Shown piece after piece: positions 39,147-47,594 of a stretch of DNA of 64,000 bases (positions are counted from its first letter, which is position 1; each line of letters begins with the position of its first letter). A program made the translations under genes and the position numbers. The DNA is from Roseateles_E cavernae (lineage in GTDB: Bacteria; Pseudomonadota; Gammaproteobacteria; Burkholderiales; Burkholderiaceae_C): positions 310,001 through 374,000 of the forward strand of contig NZ_JBDPLH010000001.1 in assembly GCF_040187885.1 (NCBI RefSeq). The letters are read 5' to 3'. Below the pieces are notes generated by a model. It did not search any database and was not told the DNA's origin. It saw only the letters and a program-made list of their open reading frames with translations.

Positions 39147-39250
39147 AGGTCTTGCCAGGTGTGGGCACTGCCCGCGCCATGGTTCTCACGAACCAAGTGT
39201 GTTGACGCGGGCCTGCAGCGGGATGGTGGCTACAGCGGCTACTCCCCAAT
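39137..39250 (-). ncRNA. yybP-ykoY manganese riboswitch
   Basis: The minus strand upstream of the TMEM165/GDT1 gene has the conserved elements in order: ATTGGGGAGTAGCCGC, then GCGTCAACACACTTGG, a small hairpin, CCATGGCGCGGGC, and GGCAAGACCTTTGACC. These match the yybP-ykoY consensus (GGGGAGUAGC, CGUCAACAUACUUGG, CCAUGGCGC, CAAGACCUUGAC) known from the E. coli alx and mntP leaders. The RNA binds Mn2+ and turns on the downstream gene, here a manganese exporter. Its 5' boundary overlaps the hairpin at 39244-39282. Confidence 0.92.
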
Positions 39251-39282
39251 GACAGCAGCTATTCTAGCCGCTGTCATTGGGG
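39244..39282 (-). promoter_or_regulatory. Long hairpin containing a -10 element between M16 peptidase gene and riboswitch
   Basis: CCCCAATGACAGC (39244-39256) and GCTGTCATTGGGG (39270-39282) form a perfect 13-bp stem that extends, after one mismatch, by four more pairs to a TTC apex. On the minus strand it begins 5 bases after the M16 gene stop codon, so it looks like that operon's 3' hairpin. The second arm supplies the GGGG that starts the riboswitch, and the apex reads TAGAAT (39261-39266), a good -10 element. A transcript starting there would carry only the second arm. Confidence 0.55.
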
Positions 39283-39286
39283 GGCC

Positions 39287-40753
39287 TCAGCGCCCGGCCG
39301 GTCGCCGCAGTGACGGATTGCCCAGATCGAGCTGCTCGAACGGGATCACCCAGGCGCCCGGGTCGAGCTGGCGCAGCTCGGCGCCGGCCTCCTTCAGATC
39401 GCTGACGACCACGGTGCGCAGGCTGTCGGCGCGCCAGTAGCGCGCCGCGAACTCGCGCAGCGGCTCGGCCCGCAGCGCTGCCAGTTGCTGCGGCAGCTGG
39501 GCCAGCGTGGCCAGCTCGCGGCCCTGCTGCAGATGCTCGGACACCAGGCCGGCCAGACCGGCGGTGGTCTCGAGCTGGCGCGCATAGGCGCCGATCAGGC
39601 TGGCGCGGCGCGTCGCCAGCTCGGCCTCGCCGACCGGCTCTCGGCCCAGGCGAACCAGCTCGGCGGCCATCAGCCGGGCCACCTCGGCGGCCCGGCCGTG
39701 CTGGGTCTGGGTATAGGCGCTCAGCGTGCCGGCGCCGGGCAGGCTCTCGACCTGGCTGACCGCGCCGTAGCTGAGGCCGCGCTTGATGCGCACCTCATGG
39801 CTCAAGCGCGCCGAGTAGCCCTGGCCCAGCACCGCATTGGCCAGCATGCCGATGCGCTGGCCGGCCGCATCCTCGCTACCGGGATAAGGCGCCAGCAGCT
39901 GCACCGCGCTCTGGCCGGCCCCGCTCAGATCCAGCAGCACGGTCCGCACCGGCAGCGGCTGAGCGCGCAGCGGCTGCAGCGCCGGGCCGGCCGGGCGCAG
40001 GCTGCGCCAATCGCCGAAGTGCGACTCGGCCAGCGCACGCGCCTGGCCCCAATCGAGGTCGCCGGCCAGTATCAGTGTGGTGGATTCCGGCCGCAGCTGC
40101 TGGCGCTGAAAGGCCAGCAGATCCTCGCGACGCAGCCGTGCCAGGCTGGCCGGCGTCGCGATCTGGCCGGCCGGGCTGTCGCCCCAGAACAGGCGCTGGC
40201 CCAGCAGCTGGGCCAGCAGGGCCGGGTCGGACAGGCTGAGCCGGAAGCTGGCAATCAGCTCGGCGCGGGCCCGTTCGATCTCGGCCGGCGGCAGCGTGGC
40301 CCGCTGTAGGAGATCGGCCAGCAGGGCCAGCCCCTCGTCCAGCTGCGGTGTCGCCAGGGTCAGCCCCAGGCTCCCCGAGGCGCTGCCGTCACCGATCTCG
40401 AGGCTGGCGCCCAGGCTTTCGGCGGCGAAGGCGATGTCGGCCGCATCGACCGCCTGGCCCTCGCGCCGCGCGCCCTTGCTGAGCATCAGCAGGCCCAGCT
40501 GCGACAGCCCGGTCTTGCCCGGCGGGTCCAGCAGGCTGCCGGCCTGGCCCAGCAGCAGCTCGACCGTCACCAGCGGCATGCCGCGCCGCTGCGCCAGCAC
40601 CAGACGCAGGCCGTTGTCCAGGCGCAGCTCCTGCAGCCGGGGCTGGGGCAAAGGCCGCGCCCGACCCGGTGCAGGCATCTGGTCGAAGCGCTGCGCCCAC
40701 AGCGCTGACGGCGCCGCCGCCAGCAGGCCGGCCAGCAGGTGGCGGCGCCTCAT
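39287..40753 (-). CDS. M16 peptidase-like protein, inactive subunit, exported
   Basis: A 488-residue exported protein (signal RRRHLLAGLLAAAPSALWAQ) with the two-lobed M16 (insulinase) fold: LRLDNGLRLVLAQRRGMPLVTVELLL in the first lobe and VQLLAPYPGSEDAAGQRIGML and RIKRGLSYGAVSQVES in the second. The zinc motif HxxEH is missing; the matching region reads GKTGLSQLGLLML. It is thus the non-catalytic partner of the M16 protein encoded just upstream, with which it overlaps by 4 bases. This active/inactive pairing is typical for bacterial periplasmic M16B peptidases. Confidence 0.88.
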   Translation of the reverse strand: MRRRHLLAGLLAAAPSALWAQRFDQMPAPGRARPLPQPRLQELRLDNGLRLVLAQRRGMPLVTVELLLGQAGSLLDPPGKTGLSQLGLLMLSKGARREGQAVDAADIAFAAESLGASLEIGDGSASGSLGLTLATPQLDEGLALLADLLQRATLPPAEIERARAELIASFRLSLSDPALLAQLLGQRLFWGDSPAGQIATPASLARLRREDLLAFQRQQLRPESTTLILAGDLDWGQARALAESHFGDWRSLRPAGPALQPLRAQPLPVRTVLLDLSGAGQSAVQLLAPYPGSEDAAGQRIGMLANAVLGQGYSARLSHEVRIKRGLSYGAVSQVESLPGAGTLSAYTQTQHGRAAEVARLMAAELVRLGREPVGEAELATRRASLIGAYARQLETTAGLAGLVSEHLQQGRELATLAQLPQQLAALRAEPLREFAARYWRADSLRTVVVSDLKEAGAELRQLDPGAWVIPFEQLDLGNPSLRRPAGR

Positions 40754-42087
40754 CGCTTGTCTCCGTACAGCACCGAGACCTTGGCGGCCTGCAAGACATG
40801 GCGACGCAGCGCCCGCTGCACATCGGCCACGCCGACCGCCTGCAGCTGCGCCAGCTCGCGCTCGGCCAGGCTCGCATCGCCGCGCAGCAGCAAGGCATAG
40901 CCCAGGGCCAGCGCACGGCCCTCGGGCGTCTCGCGCTCGAGCAGCAGCTTGTTGAGCAACTGCGCCTTGGCCTTGGCCAACTCCGCGGGCAGCACCGGCT
41001 CATGGGCGAGGCGCTCGACCTCGGCCACCAGCTGCTTGAGCAGCAGCTCGCCGCTCAAGGCGCCGGTCGAGACCGCATAGGCGGCCAGGAGGCCGGCATC
41101 GGCATTCAGCAGCGCATCGAAGCCCACACTTTGTGCGACCCGCTGCCGGTACACCAGGGCCTCGCTCAGCCGCGCCGAATCCCCCTGGGCCAGCAGGGCC
41201 TGGGCCACTTGCAGCGCCGGAGCCAGCTCGCTGGCTGCCTTGGGCCCCTGCCAGATCACCAGGGCCGCCGGCAGCGGCGCACGGGCCGTCAGATGATGAA
41301 ACTCGTCGCGCGCTCGGCGCGGCTCGGCGCTGGCCGCCTGGGGCACGGGGCTCAGCGCTGCGCGGATGCTGCCGAAGTAGTGGTCGACCCAGCGATCCAG
41401 CTGGCTGGCATCGAACTCGCCGGCGACGATCAGCAGCGCGTTGTCCGGCCGGTAGTAGGCCGTGTGGAAGTCGCGCACATCACGCAGCGTCGCGGCGTCG
41501 AGCTCGGCGATATTGCCGATCACCGGGCGCTTGTAGGGGTGCTGCTGGTAGCCGTAGCTGGAGATCGCGTTGAACAGCAGGCCATAGGGATCGGCCAGCA
41601 CGCGCTGGCGGAACTCCTCCTTGACGACCTCGCGCTCGCTGTCGAAATTGGCCTGGTCCAGGTTCAGATTGGCCATGCGCTCGGCCTCGGCCCAGAGCAC
41701 CGGTTCCAGATGGTTGGACGGCACGGTGCAGTGGTAGACCGTCATGTCCTCGGCGGTGAAGGCATTGTTGCTGCCGCCCACGTCCTCGGTCATGCGGTCG
41801 AACTGCTCGTTCGCCATATGCCGCGTGCTCTTGAACATCAGGTGCTCGAACAGATGGGCCAGGCCGGAGCGCCCCGCCGGATCGTGCTTGCTGCCGACCC
41901 GGTACCAGAGCTGCACGCTGACGCTGGTGCTGGCCACCGGCAAGGCCAGCACGGTCAGTCCATTGGCCAGCTGCCGGCTCGTGAAGGCCAGCGGCGGCAG
42001 TTGCAGACCGGCCGCCAGGCCGGCAAGACCTGTCCCCGCCGCCGCGATCAGCAGGCTGCGTCGGGGGACACCGTGGCGCAAAGTCAT
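40750..42087 (-). CDS. M16 zinc metallopeptidase, catalytic subunit, exported
   Basis: A 445-residue exported peptidase. The start at 42087 gives a signal-like N-terminus (RRSLLIAAAGTGLAGLAAGL); an ATG 12 bases upstream is possible. The inverted zinc motif HLFEH (His78, Glu81, His82) lies in GLAHLFEHLMFKST, with the third ligand in the downstream EREVVKEEF helix. FTAEDMTVYHCTVPSNHLEPVLW completes the catalytic lobe; PLPAALVIWQGPK begins the second. It should degrade short peptides in the periplasm with the inactive partner encoded next. A conserved palindrome lies 20 bases before its start. Confidence 0.93.
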   Translation of the reverse strand: MTLRHGVPRRSLLIAAAGTGLAGLAAGLQLPPLAFTSRQLANGLTVLALPVASTSVSVQLWYRVGSKHDPAGRSGLAHLFEHLMFKSTRHMANEQFDRMTEDVGGSNNAFTAEDMTVYHCTVPSNHLEPVLWAEAERMANLNLDQANFDSEREVVKEEFRQRVLADPYGLLFNAISSYGYQQHPYKRPVIGNIAELDAATLRDVRDFHTAYYRPDNALLIVAGEFDASQLDRWVDHYFGSIRAALSPVPQAASAEPRRARDEFHHLTARAPLPAALVIWQGPKAASELAPALQVAQALLAQGDSARLSEALVYRQRVAQSVGFDALLNADAGLLAAYAVSTGALSGELLLKQLVAEVERLAHEPVLPAELAKAKAQLLNKLLLERETPEGRALALGYALLLRGDASLAERELAQLQAVGVADVQRALRRHVLQAAKVSVLYGDKR

Positions 42088-42107
42088 GGCGCGCAGCATA
42101 AGGGCAA

Positions 42108-42128
42108 TGCTGACAGCGACTGTCAGCA
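42108..42128. promoter_or_regulatory. Palindromic operator candidate, copy 2
   Basis: TGCTGACA-GCGAC-TGTCAGCA, identical in both 8-bp arms to the copy at 8820-8840. It lies 49 bases before the VOC gene start (42177) and 21 bases before the M16 gene on the other strand. CAAGAT, 9 bases after the right arm, could be a -10 element for the VOC gene. Confidence 0.6.
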
Positions 42129-42176
42129 GCGGCGGCGCAAGATGTCGCCACCCATCCACAGCAAGGAGCAAGCCCC

Positions 42177-42566
42177 ATGAACTTCGCCTACACCCTCGTC
42201 TATGTCGCCGACGTCGCCGCCTCGCTGGACTTCTACGAGCGCGCCTTTGGCCTGCAGCGCCGCTTCCTGCACGAGTCCGGCGCCTATGGCGAACTCGAGA
42301 CCGGCGCCACCGCGCTGGCCTTTGTCGACCACGCGACCGCGCGCGACAGCGTCGGCGGCGACTATGTCGCGGCCGACGCCAGCCCCCGCCCGCTGGGCAT
42401 GGAGATCGGCTTCACCACCACCGATGTGGCAGCGGCCTACGCGCGCGCCCTGGCCGCCGGCGCCACCGGCCTGGCGGCACCGACGGTCAAGCCCTGGGGC
42501 CAGACCGTCGCCTATGTGCGCTGCCCGGACGGCTCGCTGGTGGAGCTGTGCACGCCGATGGGCTGA
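42177..42566 (+). CDS. VOC family (glyoxalase-like) protein
   Basis: A 129-residue small protein of the vicinal oxygen chelate superfamily: FAYTLVYVADVAASLDFYERAFGLQRRFLHESGAYGELETG is the first beta-alpha unit, and GMEIGFTTTDVAAAYARALAAGA with VAYVRCPDGSLVELCTP the second. Candidate metal ligands are Glu in GELETG, Glu in GMEIGF and Glu in SLVELC; the first His ligand of true glyoxalase I is not obvious. It could act in detoxification or isomerisation. A 21-bp palindrome in its promoter is shared with the hydrolase at 8890. AAGGAG lies 9 bases upstream of the start. Confidence 0.88.
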   Translation: MNFAYTLVYVADVAASLDFYERAFGLQRRFLHESGAYGELETGATALAFVDHATARDSVGGDYVAADASPRPLGMEIGFTTTDVAAAYARALAAGATGLAAPTVKPWGQTVAYVRCPDGSLVELCTPMG

Positions 42567-42573
42567 TGGCCCC

Positions 42574-43236
42574 TCAGGCCTTGCGGCGACGCACCGCCAC
42601 ACCCACGGCCACCAGACCCAGGGCCATCAGGCCGTAAGTCGAGGGCTCGGGCACTGGCGCGGCGCTCAGCACAAAGGACAGATTGTCGGCATAGCCGTCG
42701 TTGTCGCCGCCGCCCAGGCGCTCCATCGTGAGCCAGAACTGCACGGTGGCGGTCTGGGTCGGCAGCAGGCCGCTGGCCTCGCGGTAGAACAGGCCGGTCT
42801 TGTTGCCGCGATCGGCCGCGTAGACGGGGCCGATCTCGGTGCTGCCCAGCGACTTGCCGGACAGGTCCAGAAAGGACACGAAGAGCTTGGCGTTGTCGCC
42901 CTGGGCCTGCCAGCCACCGAGCCAGCCGCTGAGCTTGAAGCTGTCGCCGGCACCGGACAACTGCTCCAGGTCCAGCGACTGCCAGGCCACTGCGCGCGCG
43001 CCAAGGCCGGTGAACATCTGGGCGCCACGGTCGACCGGGCCCGGCTCGCTGGGCTTGACCCAGTTGTTGCCATAGCTGACCGACTGGATGAAGTCGAAGT
43101 CATCGAAGCCGTTCCAGCCGCTGGTGCCCTGTTCGGCACCGCCATTGACGATCAGGTTCTGGTCGTAGACGGCGGCCTGGCTGAGGCCGGCGACGAGGCC
43201 CAGCAGGGTGCTCGCGATAAGGTTCTTGATTTTCAT
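42574..43236 (-). CDS. PEP-CTERM sorting-domain protein
   Basis: A 220-residue exported protein starting MKIKNLIAST with a Sec signal ending SQAAVYD. The C-terminus is a clear PEP-CTERM tag: PVPEPSTYGLMALGLVAVG followed by RRRKA. The body (NLIVNGGAEQGTSGWNGFDDFDFI, FKLSGWLGGWQAQGDNAKLFVSFLD, ATVQFWLTMERLGGGDNDGYADNLSF) is a carbohydrate-binding-like beta-sandwich of the type often found in secreted adhesins. It is 34 bases downstream of a phospholipase C gene on the same strand. Confidence 0.88.
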   Translation of the reverse strand: MKIKNLIASTLLGLVAGLSQAAVYDQNLIVNGGAEQGTSGWNGFDDFDFIQSVSYGNNWVKPSEPGPVDRGAQMFTGLGARAVAWQSLDLEQLSGAGDSFKLSGWLGGWQAQGDNAKLFVSFLDLSGKSLGSTEIGPVYAADRGNKTGLFYREASGLLPTQTATVQFWLTMERLGGGDNDGYADNLSFVLSAAPVPEPSTYGLMALGLVAVGVAVRRRKA

Positions 43237-43270
43237 GATGGACTCTTGATGTGTTGGAGGTTCAGGGGAT

Positions 43271-45457
43271 TCAGGGGCGGTATTGGTCGAGCAGGGCCGG
43301 GCCACCCAGGGCCGGGTCGCTGATCGAGGCCTCGCCGGTCTCGAGATGGCCGGCCAGGCGGCGGCTGAAGCCGGCCAGCTCGCGCACCTTGACCGACAGG
43401 TCGTACCAGTGGCGGCTCTCGGCCAGCGGCAGGCGCAGCTCCAGCGAAGCGCCGGCGGCCACCTTGTGCAGCTGCACCGGCTCGTCGCTGTACTTCAGCG
43501 CGCGCAGCTCGAAGCTGGCCGCCACCGGGCCGCGGTTGTGCAGGCGCAGCAGCAGTTCGCCATAGACACGGTCGCTGCGGACCTCGATCTCGGGCCGGGG
43601 CTTGTTGGCCACGGCGGTCAGCGAGCCGGTGAAATGGCGATGGAAGCCATTCGGGCCCAGCACCCAGAGGTCATAGCTGCCGGTGGCCGGGGTCCAGCGG
43701 CCTTCCAGCTGCTTGCCGGCCTCGACCGTGTAGCGGCGCGGCAGCGCGCCCAGCGCCAGGCGGTCGTAGACATGGAAGACCGCACCGGCCTCGCCCTCGT
43801 TCTCGAAGCGCAGCAGCAGGCTGGTGCCGTCCTGGCGAGCCTGCACCTGCAGCTCGTAAGGCAGGGCGCGGGCCGGGCGCACGCCATCCTCCTGCACCGG
43901 TGCGACCAGGCTCTGCGGCGTGGCCGGGGTCTTGGTGGCGGGCAGCGCGCGGGCGCGCGCGCGCAGTGCGGCGGTCTCGGGCAGCAGATGGATGAAGGGC
44001 TGGTCCTCCGGATTGCGGAAGTCGAAGCAGCTCTGCAGATCGCCGCTGACCGCGCGGCGCCAGGGGCTGATCAGCGGCTCCTGCACGCCGAAGCGCGCCT
44101 CGATGAAGCGGATCACCGAGCTGTGGTCCGAGACCTGGGAGTTGACCCAGCCGCCCTTGCTCCAGGGCGAGATCACATACATCGGCACGCGCGGGCCCAG
44201 GCCGTAAGGGCGGTGGTGATAGAGCGCGTTCGAGCCGTTCAGGTGATGGTGGTACTCGCCCACGGTATCCACCGTCGAGGCGCCGGCCAGGCGGGCGCGG
44301 CTAGCGTCGGCGTCATAGAGCTCGTAGGACGGCGCGGACGGCGGCGGCATATGGTCGAAGAAGCCGTCGTTCTCGTCGAAGTTGATCAGGAACACGGTCT
44401 TGCTCCAGACCTCCGGATTGGCCGTCAGCGCGTCCAGCACGCGGGCCGTGTAGTCCGCGCCCGAGGCCGGGCTGGACGGGCCGGGGTGCTCCGAGCCTTC
44501 GGCGGTGGCGACGATCCAGCTGACCTGGGGCAGCTTGTCGGCCAGCACGTCGGCCTTGAGCTTGTCGAGGTCGCGCGTGCTGACGCCGCGCTCGCGCAGC
44601 ACCTGCGAGTAGCCGGGACGCTGGTACCAGGCGTTGCGGAAGGGGCGGAAGCCGGCCAGCGGGTTGTCGGTGAAGTTGTCCGCCATGTTCTGGTAGACCT
44701 GCCAGCTGATGCCCGCGTCCTGCAGGCGCTCGACATAGGTGATCCAGGTGTAGTCGGTGGCGGGATTGGTGTTGAAGCTGTCGCGGCTGTTGTCGGTCGA
44801 CGGGCCGCCGGCCACGGCCAGCGGGTCGTTGTGGCCGGTCCACAGGAACAGGCGGTTGGTGTTGGTGCCGGTCTGGGTGGCGCAGTGGTAGTGGTCGCAC
44901 AGCGTGAAGGCCTCGGCCAGCGCGAACTGGAAGGGCAGGTCCGCACGGGCATAGTGGCCCATCGAATGGTTCTGCTTGGCCTTGGGCCAGTTGTTCATGC
45001 GGCCCAGGTCCCAGGCGGCCTGCGAATCGGGCCAGCTGTGCGGCGTGCCGGCCACGCGCATCACCGAGAAGTCCTGCTCGGTGTTCAGGTGGAAGGGCGC
45101 GATCGCGGTGCGGCCACCGCCCCACTCCGGACGGCCCGGCACCGGCGCGCCACTGCCGATGGGCTGGACGAACACGCTCTTGCGCGTGAAGGTGCCCGGG
45201 CGGTCCAGCACCGGCACCGGGAAGGGGTCGCTGAAACCGCGCACGCCGGCCAGCGTGCCGAAGTAGTGGTCGAAGCTGCGGTTCTCCTGGGTCAGGATCA
45301 CGATGTGCTCGACATCGTTGAGCGTGCCGCTGCGGTGGTTGGCGGGGATGGCCAGCGCACGCTGGATGGCGGGCGGGAAACTGGCCAGGGCGGCCGAGGC
45401 ACCGGCGCCGGCGGCGAGGCTGCGCAGAAAGCTGCGGCGATCTTGCTGGGACTTCAT
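43271..45457 (-). CDS. plcN: Phosphocholine-type phospholipase C, Tat-exported
   Basis: A 728-residue secreted phospholipase C. The twin-arginine signal is DRRSFLRSLAAGAGASAAL. The catalytic domain has ILTQENRSFDHYFGTLAGVRGFSD, NHSMGHY, CDHYHCATQTGTNTNRLFLWTG, FLINFDENDGFFDHMPPP and YGLGPRVPMYVISPWSKGGWV. Two C-terminal beta domains (DUF756 type) follow from about residue 535. This architecture and length match the phosphocholine-specific PlcN/PlcH group, which release phosphocholine from phosphatidylcholine or sphingomyelin. It would supply choline and phosphate. Haemolytic or not cannot be told. Confidence 0.93.
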   Translation of the reverse strand: MKSQQDRRSFLRSLAAGAGASAALASFPPAIQRALAIPANHRSGTLNDVEHIVILTQENRSFDHYFGTLAGVRGFSDPFPVPVLDRPGTFTRKSVFVQPIGSGAPVPGRPEWGGGRTAIAPFHLNTEQDFSVMRVAGTPHSWPDSQAAWDLGRMNNWPKAKQNHSMGHYARADLPFQFALAEAFTLCDHYHCATQTGTNTNRLFLWTGHNDPLAVAGGPSTDNSRDSFNTNPATDYTWITYVERLQDAGISWQVYQNMADNFTDNPLAGFRPFRNAWYQRPGYSQVLRERGVSTRDLDKLKADVLADKLPQVSWIVATAEGSEHPGPSSPASGADYTARVLDALTANPEVWSKTVFLINFDENDGFFDHMPPPSAPSYELYDADASRARLAGASTVDTVGEYHHHLNGSNALYHHRPYGLGPRVPMYVISPWSKGGWVNSQVSDHSSVIRFIEARFGVQEPLISPWRRAVSGDLQSCFDFRNPEDQPFIHLLPETAALRARARALPATKTPATPQSLVAPVQEDGVRPARALPYELQVQARQDGTSLLLRFENEGEAGAVFHVYDRLALGALPRRYTVEAGKQLEGRWTPATGSYDLWVLGPNGFHRHFTGSLTAVANKPRPEIEVRSDRVYGELLLRLHNRGPVAASFELRALKYSDEPVQLHKVAAGASLELRLPLAESRHWYDLSVKVRELAGFSRRLAGHLETGEASISDPALGGPALLDQYRP

Positions 45458-45519
45458 GATGGGAAGACTCCTGTGGGACGGCGGTCCCGTTCTGGTTGTC
45501 GAACGGGACGCAATCTAGG

Positions 45520-45549
45520 AGCTCTTTATGAAGCTCAACAAAATCTCAA
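45520..45549 (-). promoter_or_regulatory. Direct repeats upstream of phospholipase C gene
   Basis: On the minus strand TTGAGAT (45543-45549) and TTGAGCT (45532-45538) are spaced 11 bases apart, and a third degenerate unit AAGAGCT follows at 45520-45526. An 11-base period of 7-base repeats is the layout of a PhoB box, but the bases match the CTGTCAT consensus only in part, so PhoB control is a weak guess. The stretch is AT-rich and directly precedes a phospholipase gene. Confidence 0.3.
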
Positions 45550-45551
45550 TA

Positions 45552-45573
45552 GGCCGAACGGACCCGTTCGGCC
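45552..45573 (-). terminator. Terminator of the NDH-2 gene
   Basis: GGCCGAACG, loop of four bases, CGTTCGGCC: a perfect 9-bp stem located 14 bases after the ndh stop codon on the minus strand and followed there by TATTGAGATTTTGTT. Probably Rho-independent. Confidence 0.65.
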
Positions 45574-45586
45574 GGCCGCTGTGCGG

Positions 45587-46879
45587 CTAGTGGCCGGGCT
45601 CTGCGGTCGGCGCCGGTTCGGCCACCACGCGCGCATAGCGCTGGAAGCTCCAATAGGCCCAGGCCCAGTCCATCAGCACGACCAGGCGGTTGCGGAAGCC
45701 GATCAGGAAGTAGATGTGGACAAACAGCCAGAACAGCCAGGCGAAGTAGCCGCTGAACTGGAAGCGCCCGACATCGGCCACCGCCGCCTTGCGACCTATC
45801 GTGGCCAGCGCGCCGTAGTCCTGATAGCGGAACGGGGCCAGGTCTTGCCGGCCGGCGATGGCCGCCATGATCTGGCGGGCCGCATGGCGACCCATCTGCT
45901 TGGCGCCCGGGCTGACGCCGGGCACCGGCTTCGTGCGGCCATCCTTCTCATGGCTTTGCGCGGCGGCCAGGTCGCCGACGACAAAGATCTCGCGGTGGCC
46001 GGGGATGTTGAGCGCGCCATCGACGATGACGCGGCCGGCGCGGTCCAGCGGCACATCCAGGGTCTTGCCCAGCGGTGAGGCCGCCACGCCGGCGGCCCAG
46101 ACCACGGTGCGCGCCGCGATGCGCCGCCGCTCGCCGCCCTGCTCGACCTCGATGCCCGCCGCGTCGATGCCGACCACGCGGGCGCCGGTCTGCACCTGCA
46201 CGCCCAGGCCCTCCAGCTGGGCCTGGGCCTTGGCCGAGAGCTCGGGCCTGAAGGCCTGCAGCACCCGCTCCGAGCCCTCGACCAGCAACACCTGGGCACT
46301 GGCCGGGTCGATGCGGCGGAACTCGTTCTTCAGCGTGTGGCGGGCGATCTCGGCCAGCGTGCCGGCCATCTCGACCCCGGTCGGGCCGGCGCCGATCACG
46401 ATGAAGTTCAGCCAGGGCCGGCGCTGCGCCTCGTCCTGCAAGGTCTCGGCCTGCTCGAAGGCCAGCAGCACCTTGGCGCGCAGCTTGAAGGCATCGGCCA
46501 GGGTCTTCAGCCCCGGCGCGTGGGCGGCCCATTCATCGCGGCCGAAATAGCTGTGGGTGGCGCCGCTGGCGACGATCAGATGGTCGTAGGGCAGGCGCTG
46601 GCCATCGGCCAGCGCCACCCGCCGCGCGGCCTTGTCAACACCTGACACCTCGGCCATCAGCACGGTGACATTGCGCTGGCGCCGCAGCATATGGCGGATC
46701 GGCGCCGCGATCGAGGGCGCCGACAGACCGGCGGTGGCCACCTGGTAGAGCAGGGGCTGGAACAGATGGTGATTGCTGCGATCGATCAGCGTGATGTCGA
46801 CCGGCGCATGGGCCAGCGTGCGTGCGGCCTCCAGGCCGCCAAAGCCACAACCGATGATCAGAACCCGAGGCCTTTGCAT
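45587..46879 (-). CDS. ndh: Type II NADH dehydrogenase (NDH-2)
   Basis: A 430-residue flavoprotein oxidising NADH without proton pumping and passing electrons to quinone. The FAD site is RVLIIGCGFGGLEAARTLAHA; the NADH site FIVIGAGPTGVEMAGTLAEIARH; the quinone-pocket hallmark is RSNHHLFQPLLYQVATAGLS. VVWAAGVAASPLGKTLDVPLDRAGRVIVD and IFVVGDLAAA close the FAD domain, and the C-terminus YFAWLFWLFVHIYFLIGFRNRLVVL is the membrane-docking helix set. Length is standard. It is monocistronic. Confidence 0.93.
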   Translation of the reverse strand: MQRPRVLIIGCGFGGLEAARTLAHAPVDITLIDRSNHHLFQPLLYQVATAGLSAPSIAAPIRHMLRRQRNVTVLMAEVSGVDKAARRVALADGQRLPYDHLIVASGATHSYFGRDEWAAHAPGLKTLADAFKLRAKVLLAFEQAETLQDEAQRRPWLNFIVIGAGPTGVEMAGTLAEIARHTLKNEFRRIDPASAQVLLVEGSERVLQAFRPELSAKAQAQLEGLGVQVQTGARVVGIDAAGIEVEQGGERRRIAARTVVWAAGVAASPLGKTLDVPLDRAGRVIVDGALNIPGHREIFVVGDLAAAQSHEKDGRTKPVPGVSPGAKQMGRHAARQIMAAIAGRQDLAPFRYQDYGALATIGRKAAVADVGRFQFSGYFAWLFWLFVHIYFLIGFRNRLVVLMDWAWAYWSFQRYARVVAEPAPTAEPGH

Positions 46880-46912
46880 TCATGCTCCCGCAGTGTTTCG
46901 GGGCATTGTGGA

Positions 46913-47395
46913 TCAGGCGCCGAGCAGCTTCTCCATATAGACGCTGAAGGGGTCGGCACGGTAGCCGCCGAAAGGGCCGCAGCGCCGATAGCCCATGCGC
47001 TCATAGAGCCGTATCGCCGGACGCTGGCGCACGCCGGTCTCCAGCCGCAGCAAGGGCCGGCCCGCACACACGGCCTCCACCTCCAGCGCCGCAATCAGCG
47101 CGCCGCCCAGGCCCTGCCCGCGCGCCTCGGGGCGCACCATCATGCGCTTGAGCTCGGCGCAGTCCTCGCGCAGCACGATGGCCCCGCAGCCCTGCACCCG
47201 TGCCTGTGCATCGCGCACCACCAGAAAGCGCACCTCCGGCGCCAGCAAGGCCTCGATATCAAGCAGATGGTTGCTGGCGGCCGGGTAGAGCTGGCTCTGG
47301 AAGGTGTCCAGCGCATGGATCAGCGCCAGCACCTCAGGCTGATCGGGGCGCTCGCGCGCCAGGCTGGGTTCGAGAGCAAGGGCAGAACTGTTCAC
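46913..47395 (-). CDS. GNAT family N-acetyltransferase
   Basis: A protein of about 160 residues. The acetyl-CoA-binding motif A is ELKRMMVRPEARGQGLGGALIAALE, with RLETGVRQRPAIRLYERMGYRRCG as motif B, and FLVVRDAQARVQGCGAIVLREDCA the preceding sheet. The start is uncertain: a GTG at 47395 gives the length usual for relatives, while ATGs at 47431 and 47437 are also in frame. Substrate unknown. It is divergent from a DUF1203 gene 200 bases away; that gap shows nothing I recognise. Confidence 0.8.
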   Translation of the reverse strand: MNSSALALEPSLARERPDQPEVLALIHALDTFQSQLYPAASNHLLDIEALLAPEVRFLVVRDAQARVQGCGAIVLREDCAELKRMMVRPEARGQGLGGALIAALEVEAVCAGRPLLRLETGVRQRPAIRLYERMGYRRCGPFGGYRADPFSVYMEKLLGA

Positions 47396-47594
47396 GGTGT
47401 ACGGCTCGGGTGAACAAGGAGAGGACAACATGGGCACGATGCCGGCAGCGGCCGGTAGTCAACAAAGCGGTTGGGATGTGCCGTTGTACGCAAGTGGCGT
47501 GCCAGCGCGCCGAATTCCAGGTCCGCTTCCGGCCAGCCAGGCCGGCACGGCGGGCCTAGGCTGCAGACCTTCTCAACCCTTGGACCGCTGCACC

